In this document: positions 32,987 through 41,586 of the stretch, piece by piece
Layout: each line of letters begins with the position of its first letter
Numbering within the stretch: position 1 is the stretch's first letter
Assembly (NCBI RefSeq): GCF_000720425.1
Contig: NZ_JOAJ01000011.1
Location: 62,001-126,000, forward strand
DNA: 64,000 nt
Reading direction: 5' to 3'
Source of the DNA: Nocardia rhamnosiphila NBRC 108938
GTDB taxonomy: Bacteria; Actinomycetota; Actinomycetes; Mycobacteriales; Mycobacteriaceae
Notes under the pieces: generated by a model
Told to the model about the DNA's origin: nothing
Databases searched by the model: none
The model's input: only the letters and a program-made list of their open reading frames with translations
Position numbers and translations under genes: made by a program

Positions 32987-33805
32987 GTGGTCGGCGTGGA
33001 TGCTGCCGGGCGACGACAGTACCTCTACCACGAACGCTGGCGCCGGGACCGGGACGAGGAGAAGTTCGACCGGGTGCTCGAGCTCGCCGCCCGACTCCCC
33101 GAGTTGCGTCGGCGGCTGCACGCGGACCTGGACACTTCCGGGCTCGGCAAGCACCGTGTCGAAGCGCTGGCGATCGCCTTCGTCGATCGCGGGGTGTCCC
33201 GGAGCGGCGGCGAGGAATACGCGGAGGAGAACGGCACCTGCGGCATCGCCACCCTGCTCCGTAAGCAGGTACGCATCAGCGGCGACACTATGCAGTTCGA
33301 CTATGTGGCAAAAGGTGGCAAACAGCGCCGTGTGCAGGTCAGCGATCGCCCGCTCACCCGGGCCTGCCGCGCACTGCGGCGCTGCCGAGCCGACAGCGAG
33401 CGACTGCTGCTCTATCGAGAGGGGGCGGGGAACCGCGAGCTGCGCGCCGAGGACGTCAACGCCCGGTTCAAAGGGGTCACCGCGCCCGATTACACCGCCA
33501 AGGATCTGCGTACCTGGCAGGCCACGGTGCTCGCCGCCGCCGGTTTCGGCGCGACCGAGCGGCCCGCCTCGACACGTGGCCGGAAACTCGCACGGCAAGA
33601 GGTCTTCGCGCAGGTCGCCGAAGCGCTCGGCAATACGCCCGCGGTGGCGCGGGAATCGTATGTGGATCCCCGTGTCGTCGAGGCATTCGAGGACGGCTCG
33701 ACGATCGCCGCGCTGCGGCGCGCGAACCGACTGGACGACGACCGGGACCGCACCGAAATCATCGAACGAGCAGCACTCCGGTTGTTGCGGAAGCAGGCCG
33801 GGTGA
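32987..33805 (+). CDS. DNA topoisomerase IB, N-terminally truncated
   Basis: 272 residues from the GTG at 32987, the first possible start after an in-frame stop at 32897-32899. Poxvirus-type bacterial topoisomerase IB normally has about 60-80 more N-terminal residues. Just before the GTG the frame still encodes VWICPAAHGHIQ, the end of the N-terminal domain, but upstream similarity fades. The catalytic core is present: YLYHERW..RD.EKFDR, a Lys/Arg loop in DYVAKGGKQRRVQ, TAKDLRTWQATVLAA and the nucleophile Tyr near residue 225 in ARESYVDPRVVEAF. A complete enzyme would relax supercoils by 3'-phosphotyrosyl strand cleavage. This copy is probably impaired or dead. Confidence 0.8.
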   Translation: MVGVDAAGRRQYLYHERWRRDRDEEKFDRVLELAARLPELRRRLHADLDTSGLGKHRVEALAIAFVDRGVSRSGGEEYAEENGTCGIATLLRKQVRISGDTMQFDYVAKGGKQRRVQVSDRPLTRACRALRRCRADSERLLLYREGAGNRELRAEDVNARFKGVTAPDYTAKDLRTWQATVLAAAGFGATERPASTRGRKLARQEVFAQVAEALGNTPAVARESYVDPRVVEAFEDGSTIAALRRANRLDDDRDRTEIIERAALRLLRKQAG

Positions 33806-33825
33806 TCGTTGGCGGTCGAGGCCCG

Positions 33826-33869
33826 GCCCGACCGAATACCGGGGTGCGGACTACACTCCCCGGTCGGGC
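33826..33869. terminator. hairpin between convergent genes
   Basis: GCCCGACCG at 33826-33834 pairs with CGGTCGGGC at 33861-33869. A nested alternative pairs ACCGGGG with CCCCGGT. It lies between the topoisomerase and isochorismatase genes and could end both transcripts. Confidence 0.5.
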
Positions 33870-33902
33870 GATCACAGCCGACGCAATGACAGAGGCGAAA
33901 AC

Positions 33903-34571
33903 TCAGCCCGACAGATGCAGTGGGTCGGCCCAATATTGTGGGCTGCGACCGTAGTGCGGCGTCGAATACGCGCGGTCCCATGTCGCGCCGGCGGCGATGA
34001 GCTCGCGCCACGGCGCGACCTCGACATACATGACCCGCATCGAGTTCAACGATCCGGTGTGCAGATCGGGTCCGTCGGTGGTGACCGCGTCCTCGGCGAC
34101 GGCGACGTCGAAATTTCGCTCCAGAGCGGCGCGGACAGTCGCCTCCACGCAGACGTTGGTCTGCAATCCGCATACGATCAGACGGTCGGCGCCGAGCGTG
34201 CGCAGGACGGGTTCGAGTTCGGTGTCGGCGAAGAAGCTGTGCCGGGTTTTGTCGAGCACCGGCTCCCCCGGTTCCGGTGCGACGGCATCCATGATCTGCG
34301 AACGCCACAGCTTCTCCTGCTCGGACAGCACCGGCAGCCGATCAGCGCGACTCGCGCGGTGCCGGGCCGACCGCGGTGTCATCGCCGAAGAGGACACCTG
34401 GCGCGAATAGATCACCGGTATCCCCTGCGACCTCGCCTCGTGGATCAACGACCGGCATTCGGCCACCACCTCGTCCCGCCGCCACAGCGGTGGCCACCCG
34501 TAGGCGTCCCGCACATCCTGCACCAGATACGAGTTCTGCACGTCCACCACGAGCAATACCAACGACCCCAC
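33903..34571 (-). CDS. isochorismatase-family cysteine hydrolase
   Basis: 222 residues from the GTG at 34571, which has AAGGGG five bases upstream; a GTG two codons earlier lies inside that site. The catalytic triad is visible: D10 in LLVVDVQNSY, K108 in VLDKTRHSFF and C141 in GLQTNVCVEATV. The family hydrolyses amides or ureides (nicotinamide, N-carbamoylsarcosine, ureidoacrylate) or the vinyl ether of isochorismate. The NVCVEAT form with the cysteine intact favours amidohydrolase chemistry. The substrate cannot be told. It is divergent from the TetR gene at 34866, which may control it. Confidence 0.85.
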   Translation of the reverse strand: MGSLVLLVVDVQNSYLVQDVRDAYGWPPLWRRDEVVAECRSLIHEARSQGIPVIYSRQVSSSAMTPRSARHRASRADRLPVLSEQEKLWRSQIMDAVAPEPGEPVLDKTRHSFFADTELEPVLRTLGADRLIVCGLQTNVCVEATVRAALERNFDVAVAEDAVTTDGPDLHTGSLNSMRVMYVEVAPWRELIAAGATWDRAYSTPHYGRSPQYWADPLHLSG

Positions 34572-34865
34572 GAGCACCCCTTGTGTATCGAAAGCCGCTG
34601 TGCCCCATAGCCTCCAGCAGCAGGCAAACTCCCATTATGGGCTGCCGACCGGACCGGCGGCGCGCATCCGGGCTCATCGGCGGAGCCGGGGCACGGATCT
34701 GCGGGCATATCCCGCGGCCGGTGCGGGAATTCGACACCTGTGCCACCTCTGCTGCGCAGAGAGGTGACGACAACTCACCCACGGCCCGGAAGGAGACCGT
34801 CCGGGCAGTGCAGCCGGTGGCCTCGTCCATCGGTAACGTCAGTGTTCGAGGAGGTGTTCGGTGCG

Positions 34866-35489
34866 GTGAACACGGAAATAATCCGGGCGAGGCAGGAACG
34901 ACGGCGCGTGATCGTGGCCGCGGCATCCGGGTTGTTCGCCGCCTGCGGTTATCGGGCGGCGAGTATGGACGAGATCGCCTGCCGGGCGGGGATCAGCAAA
35001 CCGGTCCTGTACAAATCGTTTTCGAGCAAGCTCGAACTCTATCTGGCGGTTCTGCACGAGGCAGTACAGGTATTGCGCGCCACGCTCACCGCGGCATTGG
35101 CCTCCGCCCGGGATATGCAATCGGTCGTGGTGGCGACGGTGACCGCGGTGTTCGACTTCGCCGACAACCATGCGCGCAGCGCTGCTCTGCTGGCCGGTGC
35201 GGCCGACGCCGAGGAGCCGTCGGCGCAGCGTATGGCACGGCAAGCCACCATGATCTGCACTGATGCCCTGTTGCAGGCGCTGGCGCCGTCCGCCTCGCCG
35301 CGGGCCGAGCGGGGATGGCTGATCGCGGCGGAGATGGTCGGGATCGCGCAATCGTGCGCGCGCGACTGGGTGGTGACCGGCAAGCGATTGCCCAAGAACG
35401 AAGCCGTCGCCACGACCGCCGGTTTGTGCTGGTCCGGCCTGGCCGGTGTCCAATTGGCGCCGAAGAGCCCGGTCCCCGCCGGGGACTGA
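34866..35489 (+). CDS. TetR-family transcriptional regulator
   Basis: 207 residues from the GTG at 34866; GTG codons at 34842 and 34854 are in frame but would precede or overlap the GAGGAGG site. The HTH covers residues 12-55: RRRVIVAAASGLFAACGYRA, MDEIACRAGISKPVLYKSFS, then KLELYLAVL. The ligand domain is Ala-rich and helical. It could control the divergent isochorismatase gene (295 bases between starts) or itself. The effector is unknown. Confidence 0.85.
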   Translation: MNTEIIRARQERRRVIVAAASGLFAACGYRAASMDEIACRAGISKPVLYKSFSSKLELYLAVLHEAVQVLRATLTAALASARDMQSVVVATVTAVFDFADNHARSAALLAGAADAEEPSAQRMARQATMICTDALLQALAPSASPRAERGWLIAAEMVGIAQSCARDWVVTGKRLPKNEAVATTAGLCWSGLAGVQLAPKSPVPAGD

Positions 35490-35703
35490 GCTCCGTTCCA
35501 CGGTGGGAGCGGAGAATACCCGGCCGACTCGTATCCGAGCGGATGCCGGCACGAACTGTCCGGACTCGTCGAGGTCGACCACGCGACGACCCTGCGCAGC
35601 CGTCGGCGCTACATACTCGCCGCCGCGCGGTGGCGCCGCGACATCCGGCTCCACCGCGCCGACGGGCCGGTATGTTCGCGCACGTGCAATACAAGGGTCA
35701 TCG
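35490..35703. other. non-coding stretch before the oxidoreductase promoter
   Basis: Follows the TetR stop and holds an imperfect hairpin (CTCCGTTCCAC against GTGGGAGCGGAG, 35490-35514) that may end the TetR transcript. The remainder has no gene I can support. Confidence 0.4.
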
Positions 35704-35719
35704 TGTGATGTAGATCACT
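35704..35719. promoter_or_regulatory. CRP/FNR-like palindrome
   Basis: TGTGA-N6-TCACT matches the TGTGANNNNNNTCACA consensus of the CRP/FNR family except for the last base. It lies just upstream of the ECF41-type promoter, where an activator could bind. No CRP gene lies in the window. Confidence 0.45.
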
Positions 35720-35727
35720 AAATTAGC

Positions 35728-35754
35728 TGTCACGTTCCCTTGGCCCGCTCTGTC
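35728..35754 (+). promoter_or_regulatory. sigJ target: ECF41-type promoter
   Basis: TGTCACG, a 16-base spacer, then TGTC fits the ECF41 promoter consensus TGTCACA-N16-CGTC at all but two positions. It lies 44 bases before the oxidoreductase ATG. An ECF41 sigma factor is the second gene of this operon, so the site implies that the sigma factor drives its own operon. Confidence 0.65.
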
Positions 35755-35797
35755 CAATAGCCGACCCCAACGGACGAGCCCCTTCAGGGAGAGAACG

Positions 35798-36979
35798 ATG
35801 AACACCCACACCGCCCACGAGATCGTTGTCCTCGGCGCCGGCTACACCGGTCTGATCGCCGCCGCCCGCCTGGCCCGCTACACCCGCAGACTGAACACCC
35901 GCATCACTGTGGTGAACCCTTCTCCCCGCTTCACCGAGCGGCTGCGCATGCATCAGGTCGCCGCGGGCCAAGAACTGGCCGACTTCCGGATCCCGGATCT
36001 ACTGGCGGGGACCGGCGTGGAATTCCACCGGGCCGCGGCGACCGCCATCGACACCGCCGGCCGCACCGTCAGCCTCGACGACGGCGCGGTCCTGCACTAC
36101 GACCGGCTGGTCTACGCCCTCGGCAGCACCACCGATACGCGCGCTGTCCCGGGTGCGGCGGACCACGCCTGGACCCTCGACAACCCCGCCCTGGCCCATC
36201 ATTTCGCACAGCGGCTACCCGAAATCGACGCAGTGGGCGGCACCGTCACCGTCTGCGGGGGCGGACTCACCGGCATCGAGGCGGCCGCCGAGATCGCCGA
36301 GGCACATCCCGGGCTGACGGTCGCCCTGATCAGCGCGGCCGAACCCGGCACCATGATGGGTGAGAAGGCCCGCGCCTACCTGAACCGGGCGCTGGACCGG
36401 CTGGGCGTGGTCCGCACGGTCGGGGTGAAGGTCACCAAGGTGCTTCCCGACGCCGTGCGGCTGGACACCGGCGAGGTCGTCGCCTCGGATCTGACCCTGT
36501 GGACCACCGGCGTACGAGTGTCGCCGCTCGCCGCCACGGCCGGAATCGCGACCGATGCGAAAGGACTCATCATCACCGACGCCACTCTGCGCTCGGTATC
36601 GCACCCGGAGATCCACGCCGTCGGAGACGCCGCCCGCGTGCGGCAGGCATGGGGGCAGCTACACGGCACCTGCCAAAGCGGTGTGGTCACCGCGGACTAC
36701 ACCGCCGCCGCCATAGCGCGAATCCTGCGCGGAAAAATAGTGAAGCCGCTGCGCTTCGGCTACTTCCACCAGCCGGTGAGCCTGGGCCGGAAGGACGCGG
36801 TCGTCCAGTTCACCCACGCGGACGACACCCCGAACAGGTGGTATCTCCGGGGCAGGGCCGCGGCGATCTACAAGGAACAGGTCAGCAGCAGCCCGACAGT
36901 GGCCGCCAGGGCGAGCCGCTATGTGAAGATCCCGGTACAGCTGTCGAAGGGCGGCCGCGCCACCCGGAAGACCGTATGA
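35798..36979 (+). CDS. NADH dehydrogenase-like FAD-dependent oxidoreductase
   Basis: 393 residues from an ATG with AGGGAGAG upstream. It has two dinucleotide-binding motifs: VLGAGYTGLIAAARLARY near residue 10 for FAD and VTVCGGGLTGIEAAAEIAE near 150 for NAD(P)H. HPEIHAVGDAARV is the second FAD-contact motif (GD box). The layout is that of pyridine nucleotide-disulphide/NDH-2-like enzymes. There is no clear C-terminal membrane anchor, so it may be a soluble NADH oxidase or quinone reductase. ECF41 sigma genes are typically paired with such oxidoreductases, and the promoter in front fits that sigma. The sigma gene follows 83 bases downstream. Confidence 0.85.
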   Translation: MNTHTAHEIVVLGAGYTGLIAAARLARYTRRLNTRITVVNPSPRFTERLRMHQVAAGQELADFRIPDLLAGTGVEFHRAAATAIDTAGRTVSLDDGAVLHYDRLVYALGSTTDTRAVPGAADHAWTLDNPALAHHFAQRLPEIDAVGGTVTVCGGGLTGIEAAAEIAEAHPGLTVALISAAEPGTMMGEKARAYLNRALDRLGVVRTVGVKVTKVLPDAVRLDTGEVVASDLTLWTTGVRVSPLAATAGIATDAKGLIITDATLRSVSHPEIHAVGDAARVRQAWGQLHGTCQSGVVTADYTAAAIARILRGKIVKPLRFGYFHQPVSLGRKDAVVQFTHADDTPNRWYLRGRAAAIYKEQVSSSPTVAARASRYVKIPVQLSKGGRATRKTV

Positions 36980-37062
36980 CCAGCCGGGGTCCGTGGGGCC
37001 GGGGAAAGGCACAGCTCCTCGGCCCCCGCGGAATACGAACCTCCGACCGATAGGACAGCACC

Positions 37063-37974
37063 GTGTCAGAGCGCAACACCCACCAGTCGCTCCCGGAGCC
37101 CGGGCTGCCCGGCGAGCCGATCGACCCGTTCGTCGAACACCGTCGGCTGCTCTTCGGTACCGCCTACCACCTTCTGGGCAGTGTCGCCGACGCGGAGGAC
37201 ATCCTGCAGGACACCTGGCTGAAATGGCGTGCGGTGGACCAGGCGTCGGTGGCTCATCCGAAGGCCTACCTGGTGCGCACGGTGACCAACCTCGCGCTCA
37301 ACCATCTCACCTCCGCCCGGGCCGCCCGCGAAACCTATATCGGTCCCTGGATCCCCGAACCGGTGATCACCGCACCGACCGCCGCCGAGGAGAGCGAAAT
37401 GGCCGATACCGTGTCGACGGCGATGCTGGTCGTCCTCGAAACCCTCAATCCCGTGGAGCGCGCCGTATTCGTCCTGCGTGAGGTCTTCGGCTACTCCTAT
37501 GCCGAGATCGGCGGCTTCCTCGACCGTCCCGAGGCCACCGTCCGCCAGATCCTGCATCGCGCCCGCTCGCATGTGCATGCCCGCCGTCCCCGCTTCGACG
37601 CGGACGATACGGCACGCGCACAGATCACCGAGAAGTTCCTGGCGGCCTGCGACGGCGGCGACCTCACCGCGCTCATGGAACTGCTCGCACCGGAAGTGAC
37701 GCTGTGGAACGACGGCGGCGGTATCGTCACCGCGGCCCGCCGACCGCTCCACGGACCCGATCATGTCGCGCGCTGGCTACTGGGTGTCCTGGCCAAACCG
37801 GACTCCGCCGGTATCCGCCTCGAACCCGTGGTCGTCAACGGCGAGCTGAGCATCATCGGCACGATCGGCGACTACCGCATCGGCGCCCTCACCTACGACA
37901 TCCGCGACAGCCGCATCGAGAACATCCGCTTCCAGGTCAATCCGGAGAAGCTGCGCGGTATCCAGGCGGACTGA
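37063..37974 (+). CDS. sigJ: ECF41-family (SigJ-like) sigma factor
   Basis: 303 residues starting at a GTG. Region 2 covers about residues 27-95 (LLFGTAYHLLGSVADAEDIL, AYLVRTVTNLALNHL) and region 4 about 125-175 (VFVLREVFGYSYAEIGGFL, TVRQILHRARSHV). The C-terminal 120 residues are a SnoaL-like domain with WNDGGG near 217 and NPEKL at 293-297, the DGGGK-like and NPDKL-like motifs that define ECF41. In that family the C-terminal domain replaces an anti-sigma factor and tunes activity. It probably transcribes its own operon from the site at 35728. Confidence 0.88.
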   Translation: MSERNTHQSLPEPGLPGEPIDPFVEHRRLLFGTAYHLLGSVADAEDILQDTWLKWRAVDQASVAHPKAYLVRTVTNLALNHLTSARAARETYIGPWIPEPVITAPTAAEESEMADTVSTAMLVVLETLNPVERAVFVLREVFGYSYAEIGGFLDRPEATVRQILHRARSHVHARRPRFDADDTARAQITEKFLAACDGGDLTALMELLAPEVTLWNDGGGIVTAARRPLHGPDHVARWLLGVLAKPDSAGIRLEPVVVNGELSIIGTIGDYRIGALTYDIRDSRIENIRFQVNPEKLRGIQAD

Positions 37975-38046
37975 AACCTCGCACCACCGAGGAAAATCGG
38001 CTGCCGGGTCCGGACCGATATGGTTCGGAAAGGGTAGGGGGGGCGA

Positions 38047-41000
38047 TCAGCCCTGGTTGGTTTCGTCCACGATCCACGCGGCGATCTGGGCACGGGAGGT
38101 GAACCCCAGCTTGGTGAGGATGTTCTCCACGTGCCCTTGGGCAGTGCGTGGTGAGACAACGAGTTCGGTGGCGATCTGCCTGTTGCTGAGGCCTCGGGCG
38201 ACCAGTGCGGCGACCTGCCGCTCACGTTTGGTCAACCGGGCGGGCCGGTCGGGGCCGGCGGTCCGGCCGGTGGATTGTTCGCGCAGTGCGTAGGCCTGCG
38301 CCGCGGACACGCTCATCGTGCGACCTCGCTCGAATGCCGCATCGAACTCGGTATCGCCGAGAGTTTCTCGCGCCGACTGCTCGCACTCCTCGTGGAAGTG
38401 CGACAGCGTATCGAAGACGCGGCCGCGGCTGCCTCCGGCCGGCCAGAGGTGACGAGCGGCTCCCATGAGCACCGCGGCCCGCTCCGCCTCCCGGCGGTGG
38501 CAGGCGACCCACGACAACGCTTCGAGGCAGAAGGTCACCACCATGTGGCTGTTGAGCGGGCGGTCGACGCGCAGAGCTTCCTCGAGCAGCTCCTGCGCGC
38601 GGTCGACGTTGCCGCGGCGCCATTCGGCGACGGCCAGGCCCCGCATGGCCAGCGCGCGATACAGTATCCCTCCGCACCCTTCGGTGATAGCGATCACCCG
38701 CTGCTGGTGCTCGATCGCTTTCTCCGTATCACCCTGCAGTTCGTATGTCATTCCCCGCAAGGACAATGCGTGAATATGGAGATGGCCGGTGAGGTCCGAA
38801 CGGTAGACCTCGATGGCGGCCTCCAGCAGCGGTGCGGCACGCGCGGGATCGCCACTGAGCAGGGCCAAGTCTGCTGCCGCGTGGTTCATCTGCGCCTGCA
38901 GCATCGGCGTCGGGTCGCGTTCCGCCAGCACCCGGCCCTCCTGGAGGAGTGTCGCCGCGGATCGGAAATCGCCCTGCGCCGCCGCCAGATCGATGGCGAC
39001 GCGCAGTGCGCCCACCCGGTCGGGGATCGAGGTAGCGCCGGGGTGGGCGAGAACCCGTTCGATCCAGGACCGTCCTTCCCCGTGGAAGCCGCGGAACACC
39101 CAGAACTCCCACAGCGCGGACGCTGTTTGCAGGCCTGCTTCCGCTGCTTCCTCGGTGTCCTCGGCCAATGCGGATTCGAGCGCCTCGCGCAGATTGGGGT
39201 GCTCGCGCTCGAGCCGAGCGATCCAGCCGGGCTGCGCCCGGCCGATCCATCCGGCCTCCGCGTCCAGCGCCAGCCGCCGGTACCAGGCCCGATGCCGTCG
39301 GCGCAGCTCCTGGTACTCGCCGGATTCCCGCAACTTGGATCGACCGTAGTCCCGCAGTGTCTCCAGCATCCGGAACCGCACGACGGAACCCGACTCTTCC
39401 CGTATCAGTATCGACTTGTCCACCAGGCCGGAAAGCACATCGACGATCTCGGCCGGTGCCGAGTCGACAGTGCACACCTGCTCGACCGCATCCAGGCCGC
39501 AGCTACCGGCGAACACCGATAAGCGGGCCCACGCCCGCTGTTCGGCCTGCGAACACAGGTCGTAGCTCCAATCCAGGCACAGCTTCATCGACTGCTGCCG
39601 GGTCGGCGCGGTGCGGAAGGAACCGGTGAGCAGCTCGTATCGGTCCGTCAGCCGGGCCAGGATCTGGTCCGGCGACAACGTGCGGATGCGCGCGGCGGCG
39701 AGCTCGATCGCCAGCGGCACGCCGTCCAATCTGGCACAGATCCTGGTCACCGCGACCATATTGTCCTCGGTCAGCTCGAATCCCGGTACCACCGCCGCGG
39801 CACGCTCGACGAACAGCGTCACCCCGTCGAAGCGGGGCAGCCCCTTCAGCGACGGTCGATGATCCGGATCCGGGACTGTCAACGGCATCACCCGCTGGGT
39901 GATTTCGCCGGCGATCTTCAACGGCTCGCGGCTGGTGATGATGGTCCGCACCCCCGGGCACGAGGCCAGCAGCGCCTCGGTCAGCTCGGCGACCGCCTCC
40001 ACGACCTGCTCACAGTTGTCCAGGACGATCAGCGTTTCGCGGGACCACAGGTGGTGTATCAGAGTCTCGAGCAACGGCCTCGTCGAGTCGTCCCGGACAC
40101 CGAGCGTTGCCGCCACGGTGTCGACCAGGAGCCCGGGATCGGACACGAGAGCCAGATCGACCAGCCACACTCCGTCGGCGAAATCGCGCTGTACCTGGGA
40201 CGCGGCCTTCAGCGCCAACCGCGATTTGCCCACGCCGCCGGTACCGACGAGCGTGACCGAACGCGACCTCGACAGATGGTTCTTGACCTCGGCCAACTCG
40301 GCACGCCGATCGACGAGACCGGTCAGCTCCAGCGGCAGATTTCCGCCGGAATTCTCGCCGACCGGCTCCGCCTGCCGGCCACCTTGTGCCGCGCTGCTGG
40401 ACAGCGAGCGTTCGGGACCGGGATGGGTCAGCAGTGCCAATTCGCCCGTCGAACTCCCACGGCGCCGCTGTATTCGCCGGACGGCTTCGCCGAACTCCGC
40501 GGCGGAGGGGCGTTCGCGGCGATCCCGCCTCATCGCCCTTTCCACCAGCGTCGACACCTCGTCGTCGATACCGCGCTGCCGCAGGTCCGGCAGGTCATGG
40601 GTGGTGATCCGCAGGAACTGCGTCACCATGTTCTCGCCCCGACGCCGCTCGAAGGCGGCATGCCCGGTCAACGCGCAGAACAGGGTCGCGCCGAGCCCGT
40701 AGACATCGGCTTCCGGCGTCGACGGCTGTCCCTCGAGCACCTCAGGTGCGGTGAACGCGGGGGAGCCGGTCACTGTGCCGGCGGCCGTCTCGAACCCGCC
40801 ACCGATATGCGCGATGCCGAAATCGGTCAATGCCGGCTCGCCGAAATCGGTGAGCAGAATATTGCCCGGTTTCACATCCCGATGCACAATCCCGAGCCGG
40901 TGAGCTGCCTCGAGCGCGCCGGCGATCTTCGATCCGATCCGCAGCGCATTCTCCGACGAAAGCGGGCCATACCGGCGAATCCACATATCGAGAGACCCCG

Positions 41001-41319
41001 AGGGGTGAAAGGGCATCACCAGATAGGGGCAGCCGCCGGAGAGTGCGCCCACTTCCAGCACGGTCACGATATTCGGATGCCCGGTCGAGCGGCCCATCGC
41101 CCGCTGCTCCCGCAGAAATCGGGCCCGATTGTCCTCGTCGAACCCCGCGGTGAAAACCTTCACCGCCACGATCCGGTCCAGTTCCGGCTGCCGGCAGCGG
41201 TACACCACCCCGAATCCACCCCGCCCGATTTCTACAGCATCCAGGTAACCGGCCGCAGCCAACTCGGCGCGAAACGAAATCGTCTCGCGCTGCGTGCGGA
41301 GTGGGTCATCACCGCTCAT
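38047..41319 (-). CDS. pknK: PknK-like Ser/Thr kinase-ATPase-LuxR regulator
   Basis: 1090 residues from the ATG at 41319; an upstream ATG at 41373 would add 18 unlikely residues. Residues 20-270 are a Hanks-type kinase: GRGGFGVVYR, VAVKV, HRDVKPGNILLTDFG, TDFGIAHIG and APEVLEG. After a linker, an NB-ARC/STAND ATPase begins with VGTGGVGKSRLALKA near 355 and continues with LIVLDNCEQVVEAV. Helical TPR-like repeats fill the middle. A LuxR HTH closes the protein (LTKRERQVAALVARGLSNRQ followed by IATELVVSPRTAQGHVENIL). Length and order equal mycobacterial PknK (about 1110 aa), which links phosphorylation to transcription. It is divergent from ctaD across 267 bases. Confidence 0.85.
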   Translation of the reverse strand: MSGDDPLRTQRETISFRAELAAAGYLDAVEIGRGGFGVVYRCRQPELDRIVAVKVFTAGFDEDNRARFLREQRAMGRSTGHPNIVTVLEVGALSGGCPYLVMPFHPSGSLDMWIRRYGPLSSENALRIGSKIAGALEAAHRLGIVHRDVKPGNILLTDFGEPALTDFGIAHIGGGFETAAGTVTGSPAFTAPEVLEGQPSTPEADVYGLGATLFCALTGHAAFERRRGENMVTQFLRITTHDLPDLRQRGIDDEVSTLVERAMRRDRRERPSAAEFGEAVRRIQRRRGSSTGELALLTHPGPERSLSSSAAQGGRQAEPVGENSGGNLPLELTGLVDRRAELAEVKNHLSRSRSVTLVGTGGVGKSRLALKAASQVQRDFADGVWLVDLALVSDPGLLVDTVAATLGVRDDSTRPLLETLIHHLWSRETLIVLDNCEQVVEAVAELTEALLASCPGVRTIITSREPLKIAGEITQRVMPLTVPDPDHRPSLKGLPRFDGVTLFVERAAAVVPGFELTEDNMVAVTRICARLDGVPLAIELAAARIRTLSPDQILARLTDRYELLTGSFRTAPTRQQSMKLCLDWSYDLCSQAEQRAWARLSVFAGSCGLDAVEQVCTVDSAPAEIVDVLSGLVDKSILIREESGSVVRFRMLETLRDYGRSKLRESGEYQELRRRHRAWYRRLALDAEAGWIGRAQPGWIARLEREHPNLREALESALAEDTEEAAEAGLQTASALWEFWVFRGFHGEGRSWIERVLAHPGATSIPDRVGALRVAIDLAAAQGDFRSAATLLQEGRVLAERDPTPMLQAQMNHAAADLALLSGDPARAAPLLEAAIEVYRSDLTGHLHIHALSLRGMTYELQGDTEKAIEHQQRVIAITEGCGGILYRALAMRGLAVAEWRRGNVDRAQELLEEALRVDRPLNSHMVVTFCLEALSWVACHRREAERAAVLMGAARHLWPAGGSRGRVFDTLSHFHEECEQSARETLGDTEFDAAFERGRTMSVSAAQAYALREQSTGRTAGPDRPARLTKRERQVAALVARGLSNRQIATELVVSPRTAQGHVENILTKLGFTSRAQIAAWIVDETNQG

Positions 41320-41586
41320 CGGTGAATTCGGCCCGGGGAGCGTTGTGCGAAGCGAAAGAAACCATAGGCTCACCTCTTGCCCGCTCCACTATATCCCCGG
41401 CCGGAGAAAACCCCCGCTGCCCGGTTCGGTATGCGGAAAAATGCGCTCAGCGCTTACTCGCGCACACCCGCCTCACTTCTTTACCGGGTGTCGCTGCCCG
41501 ATTTCTTCAGGCCGTTCGGGCAAGGTTTAGCCGGACGCGGCGTGGGTACCGGCGCGGGCACCGGTGGCTCGGATGAAGGAGAGCGC

